Source: Pigmentiphaga humi
GTDB taxonomy: Bacteria; Pseudomonadota; Gammaproteobacteria; Burkholderiales; Burkholderiaceae_B
DNA: 64,000 nt
Reading direction: 5' to 3'
Assembly: GCF_900606115.1 (NCBI RefSeq)
Contig: NZ_UWPJ01000005.1
Location: 186,001 to 250,000 of the forward strand
This document shows, one piece after another, positions 56,285-64,000 of the stretch; the first letter of the stretch is position 1, and each line of letters begins with the position of its first letter. The notes below the pieces were generated by a model. The model was not told the DNA's origin, ran no database searches, and was given only the letters and a program-made list of their open reading frames with translations. The position numbers and the translations under genes were made by a program.

Positions 56285-57274
56285 ATGCGCATCATTCAAT
56301 TCAAACAGGATGGCCGGACCTGCGTCGGCCGGGTGATCGACCACGACCAGGTCGAACTCGTGGCCGCCGACGACGGCGTCTACGGCCTCGCGCTGCAGGC
56401 GATCGCGGAGAACGCCGCGCTGCCGGCCTTGATCGAACGCCGGGCCACGGGCACGCGCGTGGACTACCAGGCGCTGGTGGACGAGCGGCGCCTGCTGCCG
56501 CCGCTGACCCATCCGGACCCCGCCCACCTGCTGGTATCCGGCACCGGCCTGACCCACTTGGGCAGCGCCGCCTCGCGCAACGCCATGCATGCCAAGATCG
56601 CGCAAGATCCGGCGCCGTCCGATTCGATGAAGATGTTCAAGCTCGGCGTGGAAGGCGGCAAGCCCGCGGCGGGCGCCGCCGGCGTGCAGCCCGAGTGGTT
56701 CTACAAGGGCGACGGCGGCATCGTGGTCGCGCCCGAGGCCGACTTCCCGGTGCCGGGCTTCGCGCAGGACGCCGGCGAAGAGCCCGAGCTGGCCGGCGTG
56801 TACGTGATCGATCCCCAGGGGCGGCCGCGCCGCATCGGGTTTGCCATCGGCAACGAGTTCTCGGACCACGTGACCGAGCGCTTCAACTATCTGTGGCTGG
56901 CGCATTCCAAGCTGCGCCCGTGCGCATTCGGCCCCGAACTGCTGCTGGGCGAGGCGCCCGCCGACCTGCAGGGCACCAGCCGCATCGTGCGCGCGGAAGA
57001 CACCCTGTGGGAACAGCCCTTCGCCACGGGAGAGGCGAACATGAGCCACACGCTGGCCAACCTGGAGCATCACCACTTCAAGTACGCGCAGTTCCGCCGG
57101 CCCGGCGACGCGCACGTGCATTTCTTCGGCACCGCCACGCTCAGCTTCGCGGACCAGGTCCAGACCCGCGACGGCGACCGCTTCGAAATCTCGCTGCAAG
57201 GGTTCGGCCGTCCGCTGCGCAACACCGTGCGCTACCAGCCGGACGCCGGCCTGGCCCAGGCGGAGGGACTCTAG
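56285..57274 (+). CDS. FAH-superfamily AraD1/GguC-like protein (2-keto-3-deoxy-acid dehydratase candidate)
   Basis: A 329-residue fumarylacetoacetate-hydrolase superfamily member with LLVSGTGLTHLGSAASRN and EEPELAGVYVIDPQGRPRRIGFAIGNEFSDH segments typical of the AraD1/GguC group. In related pathways such enzymes dehydrate 2-keto-3-deoxypentonate to 2-ketoglutarate semialdehyde. It sits between the acid-sugar dehydratase and aldehyde dehydrogenase genes, exactly the Weimberg order. The activity is inferred, not proved. Confidence 0.82.
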   Translation: MRIIQFKQDGRTCVGRVIDHDQVELVAADDGVYGLALQAIAENAALPALIERRATGTRVDYQALVDERRLLPPLTHPDPAHLLVSGTGLTHLGSAASRNAMHAKIAQDPAPSDSMKMFKLGVEGGKPAAGAAGVQPEWFYKGDGGIVVAPEADFPVPGFAQDAGEEPELAGVYVIDPQGRPRRIGFAIGNEFSDHVTERFNYLWLAHSKLRPCAFGPELLLGEAPADLQGTSRIVRAEDTLWEQPFATGEANMSHTLANLEHHHFKYAQFRRPGDAHVHFFGTATLSFADQVQTRDGDRFEISLQGFGRPLRNTVRYQPDAGLAQAEGL

Positions 57275-57278
57275 CGCC

Positions 57279-58715
57279 ATGACCCGCCATCATCACTACA
57301 TAGGCGGCGAATGGGTCGCCGGCTGCGCCGAGGCGCCCAACGTCAACCCCTCCGACACCTCGGACATCGTCGGCCTCTACGCCCAGGCCGACGCGGCGCT
57401 GGCGCGCCAGGCCATCGCCGCGGCCGCGCAGGCATCGCCGGCCTGGGCCGCGTCCACGCCGCAACAGCGCTTCGACGTGCTCGATGCGGTCGGCGCCGAG
57501 CTGCTGGCGCGCCGGCAGGAGCTGGGCGAACTGCTGGCCCGCGAGGAGGGCAAGACCTTGCCCGAAGCCATCGGCGAGGTCGCGCGCGCCGGGATGATCT
57601 TCAAGTTCTTCGCGGGCGAGGCGCTGCGCACGCCGGGAGACCTGCTGCCTTCGGTCCGGCCCGGCGTGGGCGTGGAAGTGTTCCGCCAGCCGGTCGGCGT
57701 GGTCGGGCTGATCACGCCGTGGAATTTCCCGATCGCCATTCCGGCCTGGAAGATCGCCCCGGCACTCGCCTATGGCAATTGCGTGGTCTTCAAGCCCGCC
57801 GACCTGGTGCCCGGCAGCGCCTGGCATCTGGCCGAAATCCTGTCGCGCACGGCGCTGCCCAAAGGCGCGTTCAACCTCGTCATGGGCCCCGGTTCGGAAG
57901 TGGGCCAGACCCTGGTGGAGCATCCCGACGTGCGGGCGATCAGCTTCACGGGATCGGTGGCCACGGGCCGCCGCATCATCGCCGCGGCGGCCGCGCGCGG
58001 CGCCAAGGTCCAATGCGAGATGGGCGGCAAGAACCCGCTGGTCGTGCTGGACGACGCCAATCTCGCCCAGGCCGTGGAAGTGGCCGCGCAAGGCGCCTAC
58101 TTCTCGACCGGCCAGCGCTGCACGGCATCGAGCAAATTGATCGTGACCGACGGCGTGCACGACCGCTTCGTCGACGCGCTGCGCGCCCGCCTGGAAGGCT
58201 TGAAGATCGGCCATGCGCTGCGGGCCGGCATCGACATCGGACCGGTGGTGGATGCGCGCCAGCTCGCCGGCAACCTGGCGCACCTGGAAACGGCCCGCGC
58301 CGAAGGCGCCGGCGCCATCTGGGGCGGCGAAGCCGTGGCGCGCGACACCGAAGGCTACTTCCAGCTGCCGGCCCTGGTGGCGCAGACCACGCCCGAAATG
58401 GCGGTGAACCGGCAGGAGATCTTTGGCCCCGTGGCCAGCGTGCTGCGCGCGCGGGACTACGACCATGCGCTGCACCTGGCCAACGATACCGAGTTCGGCC
58501 TGGCCGCGGGCATCTGCACCACCTCGCTCAAGCACGCCACGCATTTCCGCCTGCACGCGCAGGCCGGCATGGTGATGGTCAACCTGCCGACCGCCGGCGT
58601 CGACTACCACGTGCCGTTCGGCGGCACCAAGGCGTCGTCGTACGGGCCGCGCGAACAGGGCCGCCACGCCGCCGAGTTCTATACCACCGTCAAGACCGCG
58701 TACCTGCAAAGCTGA
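57279..58715 (+). CDS. NAD(P)-dependent aldehyde dehydrogenase (2-ketoglutarate-semialdehyde-type candidate)
   Basis: A 478-residue ALDH. The catalytic Cys is C281 (TGQRC281TASSK), the general base is E247 ([11 protein letters not shown]), and the cofactor motif FTGSVATGR is intact. Length and the [22 protein letters not shown] stretch fit the ketoglutarate-semialdehyde and succinate-semialdehyde groups. In the array it would oxidise the semialdehyde to 2-oxoglutarate. It starts four bases after the AraD1-like stop. Confidence 0.9.
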   Translation: MTRHHHYIGGEWVAGCAEAPNVNPSDTSDIVGLYAQADAALARQAIAAAAQASPAWAASTPQQRFDVLDAVGAELLARRQELGELLAREEGKTLPEAIGEVARAGMIFKFFAGEALRTPGDLLPSVRPGVGVEVFRQPVGVVGLITPWNFPIAIPAWKIAPALAYGNCVVFKPADLVPGSAWHLAEILSRTALPKGAFNLVMGPGSEVGQTLVEHPDVRAISFTGSVATGRRIIAAAAARGAKVQCEMGGKNPLVVLDDANLAQAVEVAAQGAYFSTGQRCTASSKLIVTDGVHDRFVDALRARLEGLKIGHALRAGIDIGPVVDARQLAGNLAHLETARAEGAGAIWGGEAVARDTEGYFQLPALVAQTTPEMAVNRQEIFGPVASVLRARDYDHALHLANDTEFGLAAGICTTSLKHATHFRLHAQAGMVMVNLPTAGVDYHVPFGGTKASSYGPREQGRHAAEFYTTVKTAYLQS

Positions 58716-58756
58716 ACATCCGTCCCCCGACTACCCGGGAACACCAGGAGACAACC

Positions 58757-59737
58757 ATGCAACGCCATTTTCTTCGCCACGCCGCGCTCGTCCTGTCGGG
58801 CATGCTCTGCGGACTGCCCGCCCACGCCGACGACGCATTTCCCAGCCAGCCCGTACGCATCATCGTCGGCTCGGAAGCCGGAAGCGCTCCCGACGTGCTG
58901 GCGCGCGTCCTCGGCAAGGACCTGGGCACGCTGCTGGGCCAGGCCGTCATCGTCGAGAACCGCGCCGGCGCCACCGGCACGATAGGCGCGGCGGCCGTGG
59001 CGGGCGCCCAGCCCGACGGCTACACCCTCTTGATGGGCACCGTGTCCAACATCGCGCTGGCGCCCTCTTTCTATCCCATCAAGTACAAGCCCACCACCAG
59101 CTTCACCCCCATCAGCATGGTGGCTTCGGTGCCGCTGGTGCTGGTGGCCTCGCCCGCCACCGGCATCGCCAGCATCGACCAATTGCGCGCCAAACTGAAG
59201 GATCCAGCCGCCGCCGCATCGTTCAGCTACTCCTCTCCGGGGGTGGGCGGTCCGCAGCACCTGGCCGGGGTGCTGCTGGGCAAGGAAATGCATGCGACCA
59301 TGCTGCACGTGCCCTACAAGAGCGGCGGCGCGGCGCTGACCGCCGTGGCCGGCGGCGAGACCCAGATCGGCTTCGCCGGCATCGCCGCCGCCATCGGCCT
59401 GGTGCAGGCCAAGCGCGTCACCCCGCTGTTCGTCACCGCCGGCACGCGCTTCCCGCAATTCCCGGACGTCCCTTCGGCGCCCGAAGCCGGCCTGCCCGGC
59501 CTGGAAGTGGACAACTGGCACGCGCTGTTCGCGCCGGCCGGCCTGCCCGCGCCGGTGCGCGCCAAGCTGGAGGCCGCCGTCAACAAGGTGCTGCAGTCTG
59601 CCGAAGTCAGGAAGCAATTCGAATCGCTGGGCGCGATGCCCGCCGGCGGCAGCGGCGAACAACTGGCGCAGAAAGTGGCCGCCGAGACCGCGCGCTGGAC
59701 GCAGATCGTCGAAAGCAGCGGCATCAAGTCCCAGTGA
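58757..59737 (+). CDS. Bug/TctC-family periplasmic solute receptor
   Basis: The 326-residue second receptor of the array. It has a signal peptide (HFLRHAALVLSGMLCGLPAHA) and Bug signatures FPSQPVRIIVGSEAGSAPDVLARVL, ENRAGATGTIGAAAVAGA and VPYKSGGAALTAVAGGE. The loop xxGSAPDV matches the first receptor of the array. AGGAGA precedes ATG 58757; the frame upstream is a shadow of the ALDH gene. Confidence 0.92.
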   Translation: MQRHFLRHAALVLSGMLCGLPAHADDAFPSQPVRIIVGSEAGSAPDVLARVLGKDLGTLLGQAVIVENRAGATGTIGAAAVAGAQPDGYTLLMGTVSNIALAPSFYPIKYKPTTSFTPISMVASVPLVLVASPATGIASIDQLRAKLKDPAAAASFSYSSPGVGGPQHLAGVLLGKEMHATMLHVPYKSGGAALTAVAGGETQIGFAGIAAAIGLVQAKRVTPLFVTAGTRFPQFPDVPSAPEAGLPGLEVDNWHALFAPAGLPAPVRAKLEAAVNKVLQSAEVRKQFESLGAMPAGGSGEQLAQKVAAETARWTQIVESSGIKSQ

Positions 59738-59758
59738 TCGCCCGATGAGAGACCAACC

Positions 59759-61207
59759 ATGGAACCGATGAACCTGCTGATCATCATGGACGACGAGCAC
59801 AACAAGAAAGTGCTCGGCTACAACGGCCATCCGATGGTCAAGACCCCCAACCTCGACAAGCTGGCCGCGCGCGCGACCTCGTTCGAGGCCGCCTATTCCA
59901 GTTCGCCCATCTGCGTACCGGCGCGCGCCGCGTTCGCCACCGGCCGGCCGGTGTACGAGACCGGCTATTGGGACAACGCCATCGCCTACGACGGGCGCGT
60001 GCGCAGCTGGGCGCACGAGCTGCGCGACGCCGGCCGCCGGGCCGTCTCGATCGGCAAGCTGCACTACACCGGCGACGACATCGACGGCGGCTTCACCGAG
60101 CAGATCATTCCCATGCACATCGAGGCCGGCGTGGGCGACCTGTACGGCCTGGTGCGCGACCCCTTGCCCATCCGCCACCAGTCCGCCGACCTGGCCAAGA
60201 GCATCGGCCCCGGCGAAAGCAGCTATACGCGCTACGACCGCGACATCACCGACAGGACGGTCGCCTGGCTGCACGAGCAGGGCGGCCGCGCGCAGGACAG
60301 GCCCTGGGTGCTGTTCTCCTCGTTCATCGCCCCGCATTCGCCGCTGATCGCCCCGCCCGAGTTCTATGCGATGTACGACCCGGCCGCCATCCCGCTTCCC
60401 AAGCGCGCCGCCGGCCCGCTGCATCCGTGGATCCAGGCCTGGAACGACTGCTACCGCTTCGACTCGCACTTCGAGAGCGATGCGCAGCGGCGCATCGCCA
60501 TCGCCTCGTACTTCGGGCTGTGCTCCTTCCTGGACCACAACGTGGGACGCATCCTGCACGCGCTCGAAACCAGCGGACTCGCCGGCAACACGCGCGTGAT
60601 CTTCCTGTCGGACCATGGCGACAATCTCGGCTCGCGCTCGCTATGGGGCAAATCCACCATGTACGAGGAATCCGCCGGCATCCCCATGCTCGCCGCCGGG
60701 CCCGGCCTGCCGGCGGGCAAGAAGGTGCGCACGCCGGTCTCCCACCTCGACTGTTATCCCACCGTGATGCAGACCGCCGGCCTGGAGACGCCGGCCGGCC
60801 TGGCCGGACGCTCGCTGTTCGACATCGCGCGCGAGCCGGACGACGCCCACCGCACCATCCTCAGCGAATACCATGCCGCCGGCTCGGTCAGCGCGGCCTA
60901 CATGCTCAGGCGCGGCCGCCACAAATACATCCACTACACCGGCTATGCGCCCGAACTGTTCGACCTCGAGCGGGATCCGGAAGAACTGGACGACCTGGCG
61001 GGCCGCCCGGAAAGCCGCCCCCTGCTGGACGGGTTCGAGGCGCACCTGCGCACGCTGTGCGACCCCGAGGCGGTGGACCGCCAGGCCAAGCGCGACCAGG
61101 CCGAGATGATCGCCCGGCATGGCGGCACGGAGGCCATCCTCAAGCGCGGCGGCAGCAGCTATACGCCCATACCGGGGGAAGAGGTCAAGCTGCTCAATGA
61201 CGACTGA
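59759..61207 (+). CDS. Type I sulfatase (second; choline-sulfatase-like, cytoplasmic)
   Basis: A 482-residue sulfatase with formylglycine motif C52-V-P-A-R56, metal residues in IIMDDEHNKK and LSDHGDNLGSRSLWGKSTMYEES, and the conserved Lys of GKSTMYEES. It lacks a signal peptide. It differs clearly from the first sulfatase of the array in active-site loops (DDEH versus DQQ), so the two probably act on different positions or substrates. Its end overlaps the cytochrome gene by 11 bp. Confidence 0.93.
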   Translation: MEPMNLLIIMDDEHNKKVLGYNGHPMVKTPNLDKLAARATSFEAAYSSSPICVPARAAFATGRPVYETGYWDNAIAYDGRVRSWAHELRDAGRRAVSIGKLHYTGDDIDGGFTEQIIPMHIEAGVGDLYGLVRDPLPIRHQSADLAKSIGPGESSYTRYDRDITDRTVAWLHEQGGRAQDRPWVLFSSFIAPHSPLIAPPEFYAMYDPAAIPLPKRAAGPLHPWIQAWNDCYRFDSHFESDAQRRIAIASYFGLCSFLDHNVGRILHALETSGLAGNTRVIFLSDHGDNLGSRSLWGKSTMYEESAGIPMLAAGPGLPAGKKVRTPVSHLDCYPTVMQTAGLETPAGLAGRSLFDIAREPDDAHRTILSEYHAAGSVSAAYMLRRGRHKYIHYTGYAPELFDLERDPEELDDLAGRPESRPLLDGFEAHLRTLCDPEAVDRQAKRDQAEMIARHGGTEAILKRGGSSYTPIPGEEVKLLNDD

Positions 61208-62036
61208 ACCGCTCCCCTGCCGGAACCGCCTGGGCCGCGGCCCGCTGCTGCCGCCGGCCCGCGTGCTGGCCGGCGCAGCGGCGGCGCTGGCCGTGCTGGC
61301 GGCGTGGCTGCTATGGCGGCGCCACGACGTGCTGGCCTGGCTGTGGCTGCCCCTGGAGGCCGGCAGGCCGCACCGCATCGATCCGGCCCAGGCCTGGCAC
61401 GCCCGCGCGATGGTGCTGGCGTGGGCGGTCATGATTCCGCTGGGCGTGCTCGCCGCCCGCTTCTTCAAGATCACGCCGCGCCAGCCCTGGCCCGCCGTGC
61501 TGGACAACAAATGGTGGTGGCGCGCGCACCTGGCCCTGCAACTGGGCGGCATCGCGCTGACGCTGGCCGCAGTGGCGCTGGTCTGGCAGGACGCCGGATC
61601 CGCCGCGGGCTGGGCACGCGCGCATCGCCTGCTGGCCTGGCTGGTCTGCGCCCTGGCGGCGGTGCAGGCGCTCGGCGGCATGCTGCGCGGCTCCAAGGGC
61701 GGCGGCACGCCCGACGAACGCGGCGACCACTACGACATGACGCCGCGCAGGTTCCTGTTCGAACGCGCGCACAAATCCTGCGGCTATCTGGCGATGGCGG
61801 TGGCCATGGCCGCCATCGCCACCGGCCTGGTCCACGTCAACGCGCCCCGCTGGATGGCGGTCTTCATCGCGCTGTGGACGCTGGCCTGGCTCGCCGCGTT
61901 CGCCTGGCTGCAGCGGCGCGGCTGGTGCATCGACACCTACCAGGCGATCTGGGGACCGGACCCGCGCCATCCGGGCAACCGGATGCCGGTGGTGGGGCCG
62001 GGGGTCCGGCGGATCGGGGCGGCGCAGGATCGGTAA
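61197..62036 (+). CDS. Cytochrome b561-type membrane protein
   Basis: The 279-residue protein has five or six hydrophobic helices. Four His residues at helix ends (WWRAHLALQ, RAHRLLAWLV, RAHKSCGYLA, GLVHVNAP) fit the two b-haem sites of the b561 family. ATG 61197 overlaps the sulfatase stop, so translation is coupled. Its role in the array is unclear; it may transfer electrons across the membrane to or from a redox partner. Confidence 0.8.
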   Translation: MTTEPLPCRNRLGRGPLLPPARVLAGAAAALAVLAAWLLWRRHDVLAWLWLPLEAGRPHRIDPAQAWHARAMVLAWAVMIPLGVLAARFFKITPRQPWPAVLDNKWWWRAHLALQLGGIALTLAAVALVWQDAGSAAGWARAHRLLAWLVCALAAVQALGGMLRGSKGGGTPDERGDHYDMTPRRFLFERAHKSCGYLAMAVAMAAIATGLVHVNAPRWMAVFIALWTLAWLAAFAWLQRRGWCIDTYQAIWGPDPRHPGNRMPVVGPGVRRIGAAQDR

Positions 62037-62138
62037 ATCAGGACGGCAACCGGGGTTTGAGGAGATTCAGGTTGGCCGGCAATATTGCACGGCAGGAAAA
62101 GAGCATGTCGGAATGCTGACTGGAATCATCCCAGAGGG

Positions 62139-63074
62139 CTAACCCTCATTCGGAGGACAGAGGCGGCAATGCCGTCCCGACATGCGGGTCGGCCCCCCGC
62201 ACCCCCCGATCATCTCCAGCGTGGCCCGCGCCAGCGCGCTGTCGGCCTTGGCCAGTTCGCACAACAGGTCGAAGTGGTTGCAGTGCCCGGCCTCGACGCG
62301 CCGCACGGCGAGCCCGGCCGCGCGGCACATGGCTTCGTAGGCGGCGGTCTGGCGCTTGAAGCCTTCGGTTTCCAGGCCGCCCACCGAGACGATCATGCCT
62401 AGCGAGGGGCGAGGCGCCAGGAACAGTGGGCTCAGGCGCTGCGCCTGCTCTTCGTGCAGCCGCAGCCATTCGTTGACGTTGATCCCGCACAGCGGCCGCA
62501 AGTCGAACAGGCCGCTCATGGCCAGCACGCCCTTGATCGCGTCGGCCGGCAAACGGTACTTGTCCTGCCAGTCCTGGGCGGCGAGCATGCCGGCCAGGTG
62601 GCCGCCCGCCGAACTGCCGCCCACGTAGATGCGCTCGCGGTCCAGGCCGTATTGCGCGGCATGGTGGTAGATCCACGCCACCGCGCTGCGCACTTCGCGC
62701 ACCGCTTCGGCCAGCGTGGCCTCGGGCAGCAGCGTGTATTCCACCGGCGCCACCGCCACCCCGGCGGCGTTGAATACGGGCGCCATGACGGGCGCGTCTT
62801 CCTTGGTCTGGGAACGCCAGTAGCCGCCGTGGATGAAAACGAACACCGGCGCCGGCCGCGCGGCCGCGGCGGGCAGGAACAGGTCGAGCCGCTCGGCCGC
62901 TCCCATGCCGTACTGGATGTCGCACACCGCCGCGCAGCGCTCGCGCGCGGCCCGCGCCAGGTCGGCGTATTCGCGCACGCAGGCGTCGAAGTCGGGCACC
63001 GAGGCGCGCGCGTTGTACTGGACGGCGCGTTCGGCCAGGTCGGGAAAGAACAGCTCGGGCGGCAGGAAAGACAT
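62139..63074 (-). CDS. Alpha/beta hydrolase of the kynurenine formamidase (HGGYW) type
   Basis: A 311-residue hydrolase with the oxyanion motif HGGYW (FVFIHGGYWRSQTKED), nucleophile elbow GSSAGG (VGGSSAGGHLAGML) and catalytic His in EAGHCNHFDLL. It resembles eukaryotic-type arylformamidases and related esterases. The C-terminal 25 residues (GGPTRMSGRHCRLCPP) look like an unrelated extension. It is divergent from the lipoprotein gene. Tryptophan catabolism genes are not nearby, so the substrate is open. Confidence 0.83.
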   Translation of the reverse strand: MSFLPPELFFPDLAERAVQYNARASVPDFDACVREYADLARAARERCAAVCDIQYGMGAAERLDLFLPAAAARPAPVFVFIHGGYWRSQTKEDAPVMAPVFNAAGVAVAPVEYTLLPEATLAEAVREVRSAVAWIYHHAAQYGLDRERIYVGGSSAGGHLAGMLAAQDWQDKYRLPADAIKGVLAMSGLFDLRPLCGINVNEWLRLHEEQAQRLSPLFLAPRPSLGMIVSVGGLETEGFKRQTAAYEAMCRAAGLAVRRVEAGHCNHFDLLCELAKADSALARATLEMIGGCGGPTRMSGRHCRLCPPNEG

Positions 63075-63225
63075 GCGTGAAAACTCCTTGGAAACGGCCC
63101 GTGGCGCGGGCGGCGGTCCCCGGCCGTGGCAAGCGGGAAGAATATCGCGTCCGGCCGCATGTTTTCCCAGGAGCAGCCTTCGTCATATACTTCCATGCAT
63201 AACGAAACTCGAAAAAGGGAAGAGA

Positions 63226-64000
63226 ATGAACTACTCCATGCTGGCCAAGTTCGGCACCGCCGCCCTGCTGGCCGCCGTGCTGACCGCCTGTGGCGGCGAC
63301 GGCGCCATCCACGAGAACGAGACGGCTCCCAGCATCTCGCTGGGCGGCGATCTCGAGCACGCCGCCTCCTTTACCGTCGACGACCTGAAAACGCGCACGG
63401 CCGTCACGCAGACGGTCACCTACACCAGCGGCAACGGCTCGCAGACGCGCACCTACACCGGCGCGAACCTGTGGTCGCTGCTGGAGGACGCCGGCATCAA
63501 GACCGACCCCGCCTACAAGAACGACGTATTGCGCAAGTACATCGTGGTCGGTTCGTCCGACGGCTATCGGGTCGTGTTCTCGGCCGGCGAGCTCAAGCCG
63601 GACATGGGCAATCGCGCCAGCATCGTCGCCTATGCCGAAACGCGCGACGGCAAGTCCGGTCCGCTTTCCGATACCGACGGCCCCTTCCGCGTCACCTCGC
63701 CGGGAGACGTCAAGGGCGGCCGCTACGCGTCGATGGCCACCAGCGTCGAACTCAAGTCGCCGGTTTCCAAGCAGACCGGCATCGGCGGCGGCCTGTCGCC
63801 CACCTTCACCATCTCGGGCCAGGTGCAGCAGCCGCTCACCCTCGACCTGGCCGCGCTGCAGGCCGAACCCGCGGTCACGCGCACCCAGGGGGCCGGCAAC
63901 GAATACAAGGGCGTGGACCTCTGGTACCTGCTCAACGACGTCGCCGGCCTGAAGACCGCCCCCGGCGCGAAGAACCCGACCCTGGGCATGTACGTGCTCG
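63226..64000 (+). CDS. Lipoprotein with two molybdopterin-oxidoreductase-like domains (3' end outside window)
   Basis: An open frame from ATG 63226 runs off the window (258 codons seen). The start MNYSMLAKFGTAALLAAVLTAC is a lipoprotein signal with lipobox LTAC. Two similar units follow, each ending in the pattern Y-x-G-x-x-L-W-x-L-L (TYTGANLWSLLEDAGI and EYKGVDLWYLLNDVAGL), as in the SUOX-like oxidoreductase molybdopterin-binding fold. Whether it binds cofactor cannot be told here. A GGGAAGAG site precedes the start. Confidence 0.72.
   Translation, partial: MNYSMLAKFGTAALLAAVLTACGGDGAIHENETAPSISLGGDLEHAASFTVDDLKTRTAVTQTVTYTSGNGSQTRTYTGANLWSLLEDAGIKTDPAYKNDVLRKYIVVGSSDGYRVVFSAGELKPDMGNRASIVAYAETRDGKSGPLSDTDGPFRVTSPGDVKGGRYASMATSVELKSPVSKQTGIGGGLSPTFTISGQVQQPLTLDLAALQAEPAVTRTQGAGNEYKGVDLWYLLNDVAGLKTAPGAKNPTLGMYVL

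Noticed and set aside
58679-60616. 645-codon minus-strand frame opposite Bug and sulfatase genes
   Set aside because: Antisense shadow; both plus-strand genes have intact catalytic or family motifs.

Overview
This GC-rich window is densely packed with genes and looks like a betaproteobacterial chromosome of the Alcaligenaceae type (Bordetella/Achromobacter relatives). The assignment is inferred from six Bug/TctC-type periplasmic solute receptors without adjacent TctA/TctB membrane partners, a porin-glnK-amtB operon, a liv-type ABC operon, a metR/metE pair, and many small catabolic clusters each with its own GntR, LysR, IclR or MarR regulator. I saw no tRNA, rRNA, CRISPR array, prophage or insertion sequence. 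No gap longer than about 270 bases lacks a gene.

Layout. 1-7426: a catabolic cluster (Bug receptor cut by the window edge, amidohydrolase, ThDP-dependent enzyme, SDR, cyclase, acyl-CoA ligase, GntR/UTRA regulator). 7511-13032: livFGMHK branched-chain amino acid type ABC transporter plus a GntR/FCD regulator. 13218-15678: amtB, glnK and a porin behind a probable sigma-54 promoter. 15942-21537: ubiK, metR, metE, a short MetE paralogue and queH. 21584-25751: Bug/flavin reductase/cupin/hydrolase operon divergent from a LysR gene. 25916-28117: DUF985 cupin and a hipBA module with four evenly spaced operators. 28272-33727: PepSY membrane protein, STN-type TonB receptor, FecR and FecI-like sigma factor behind a Fur-box-like palindrome. 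33840-39375: mhpE, mhpF, Rieske oxygenase, Bug and IclR regulator. 39511-41924: diguanylate cyclase, Lrp-type regulator and a membrane protein of unknown function. 42041-47196: a 26-bp perfect palindrome, flavin reductase, Asp-nucleophile hydrolase, luciferase-like monooxygenase, Bug, MarR and hydrolase. 47215-48603: APC permease. 48745-62036: a twelve-gene co-directional array with two sulfatases. 62139 to the end: a kynurenine-formamidase-like hydrolase and a lipoprotein cut by the window edge.

The most interesting system is the array at 48799-62036. It joins two cytoplasmic-type sulfatases and two Bug receptors to enzymes that fit an oxidative, non-phosphorylating (Weimberg-like) acid-sugar route: SMP-30-type lactonase, enolase-superfamily acid-sugar dehydratase, FAH-superfamily AraD1-like protein and aldehyde dehydrogenase. 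It also holds a PdxA-family dehydrogenase with no kinase partner, a YncE-like beta-propeller, a b561-type cytochrome and an internal FCD regulator, with a strong dyad before the first gene. My inference is that it breaks down a sulfated sugar acid or similar organosulfate after importing it intact.

Other sequence-level finds are a 23-26 bp composite motif shared by the metE promoter and the promoter of the MetE paralogue, the near-consensus sigma-54 element before the porin-glnK-amtB operon, and the hipBA operator array (TATCG-N7-CGATA type, centres 26-27 bp apart).
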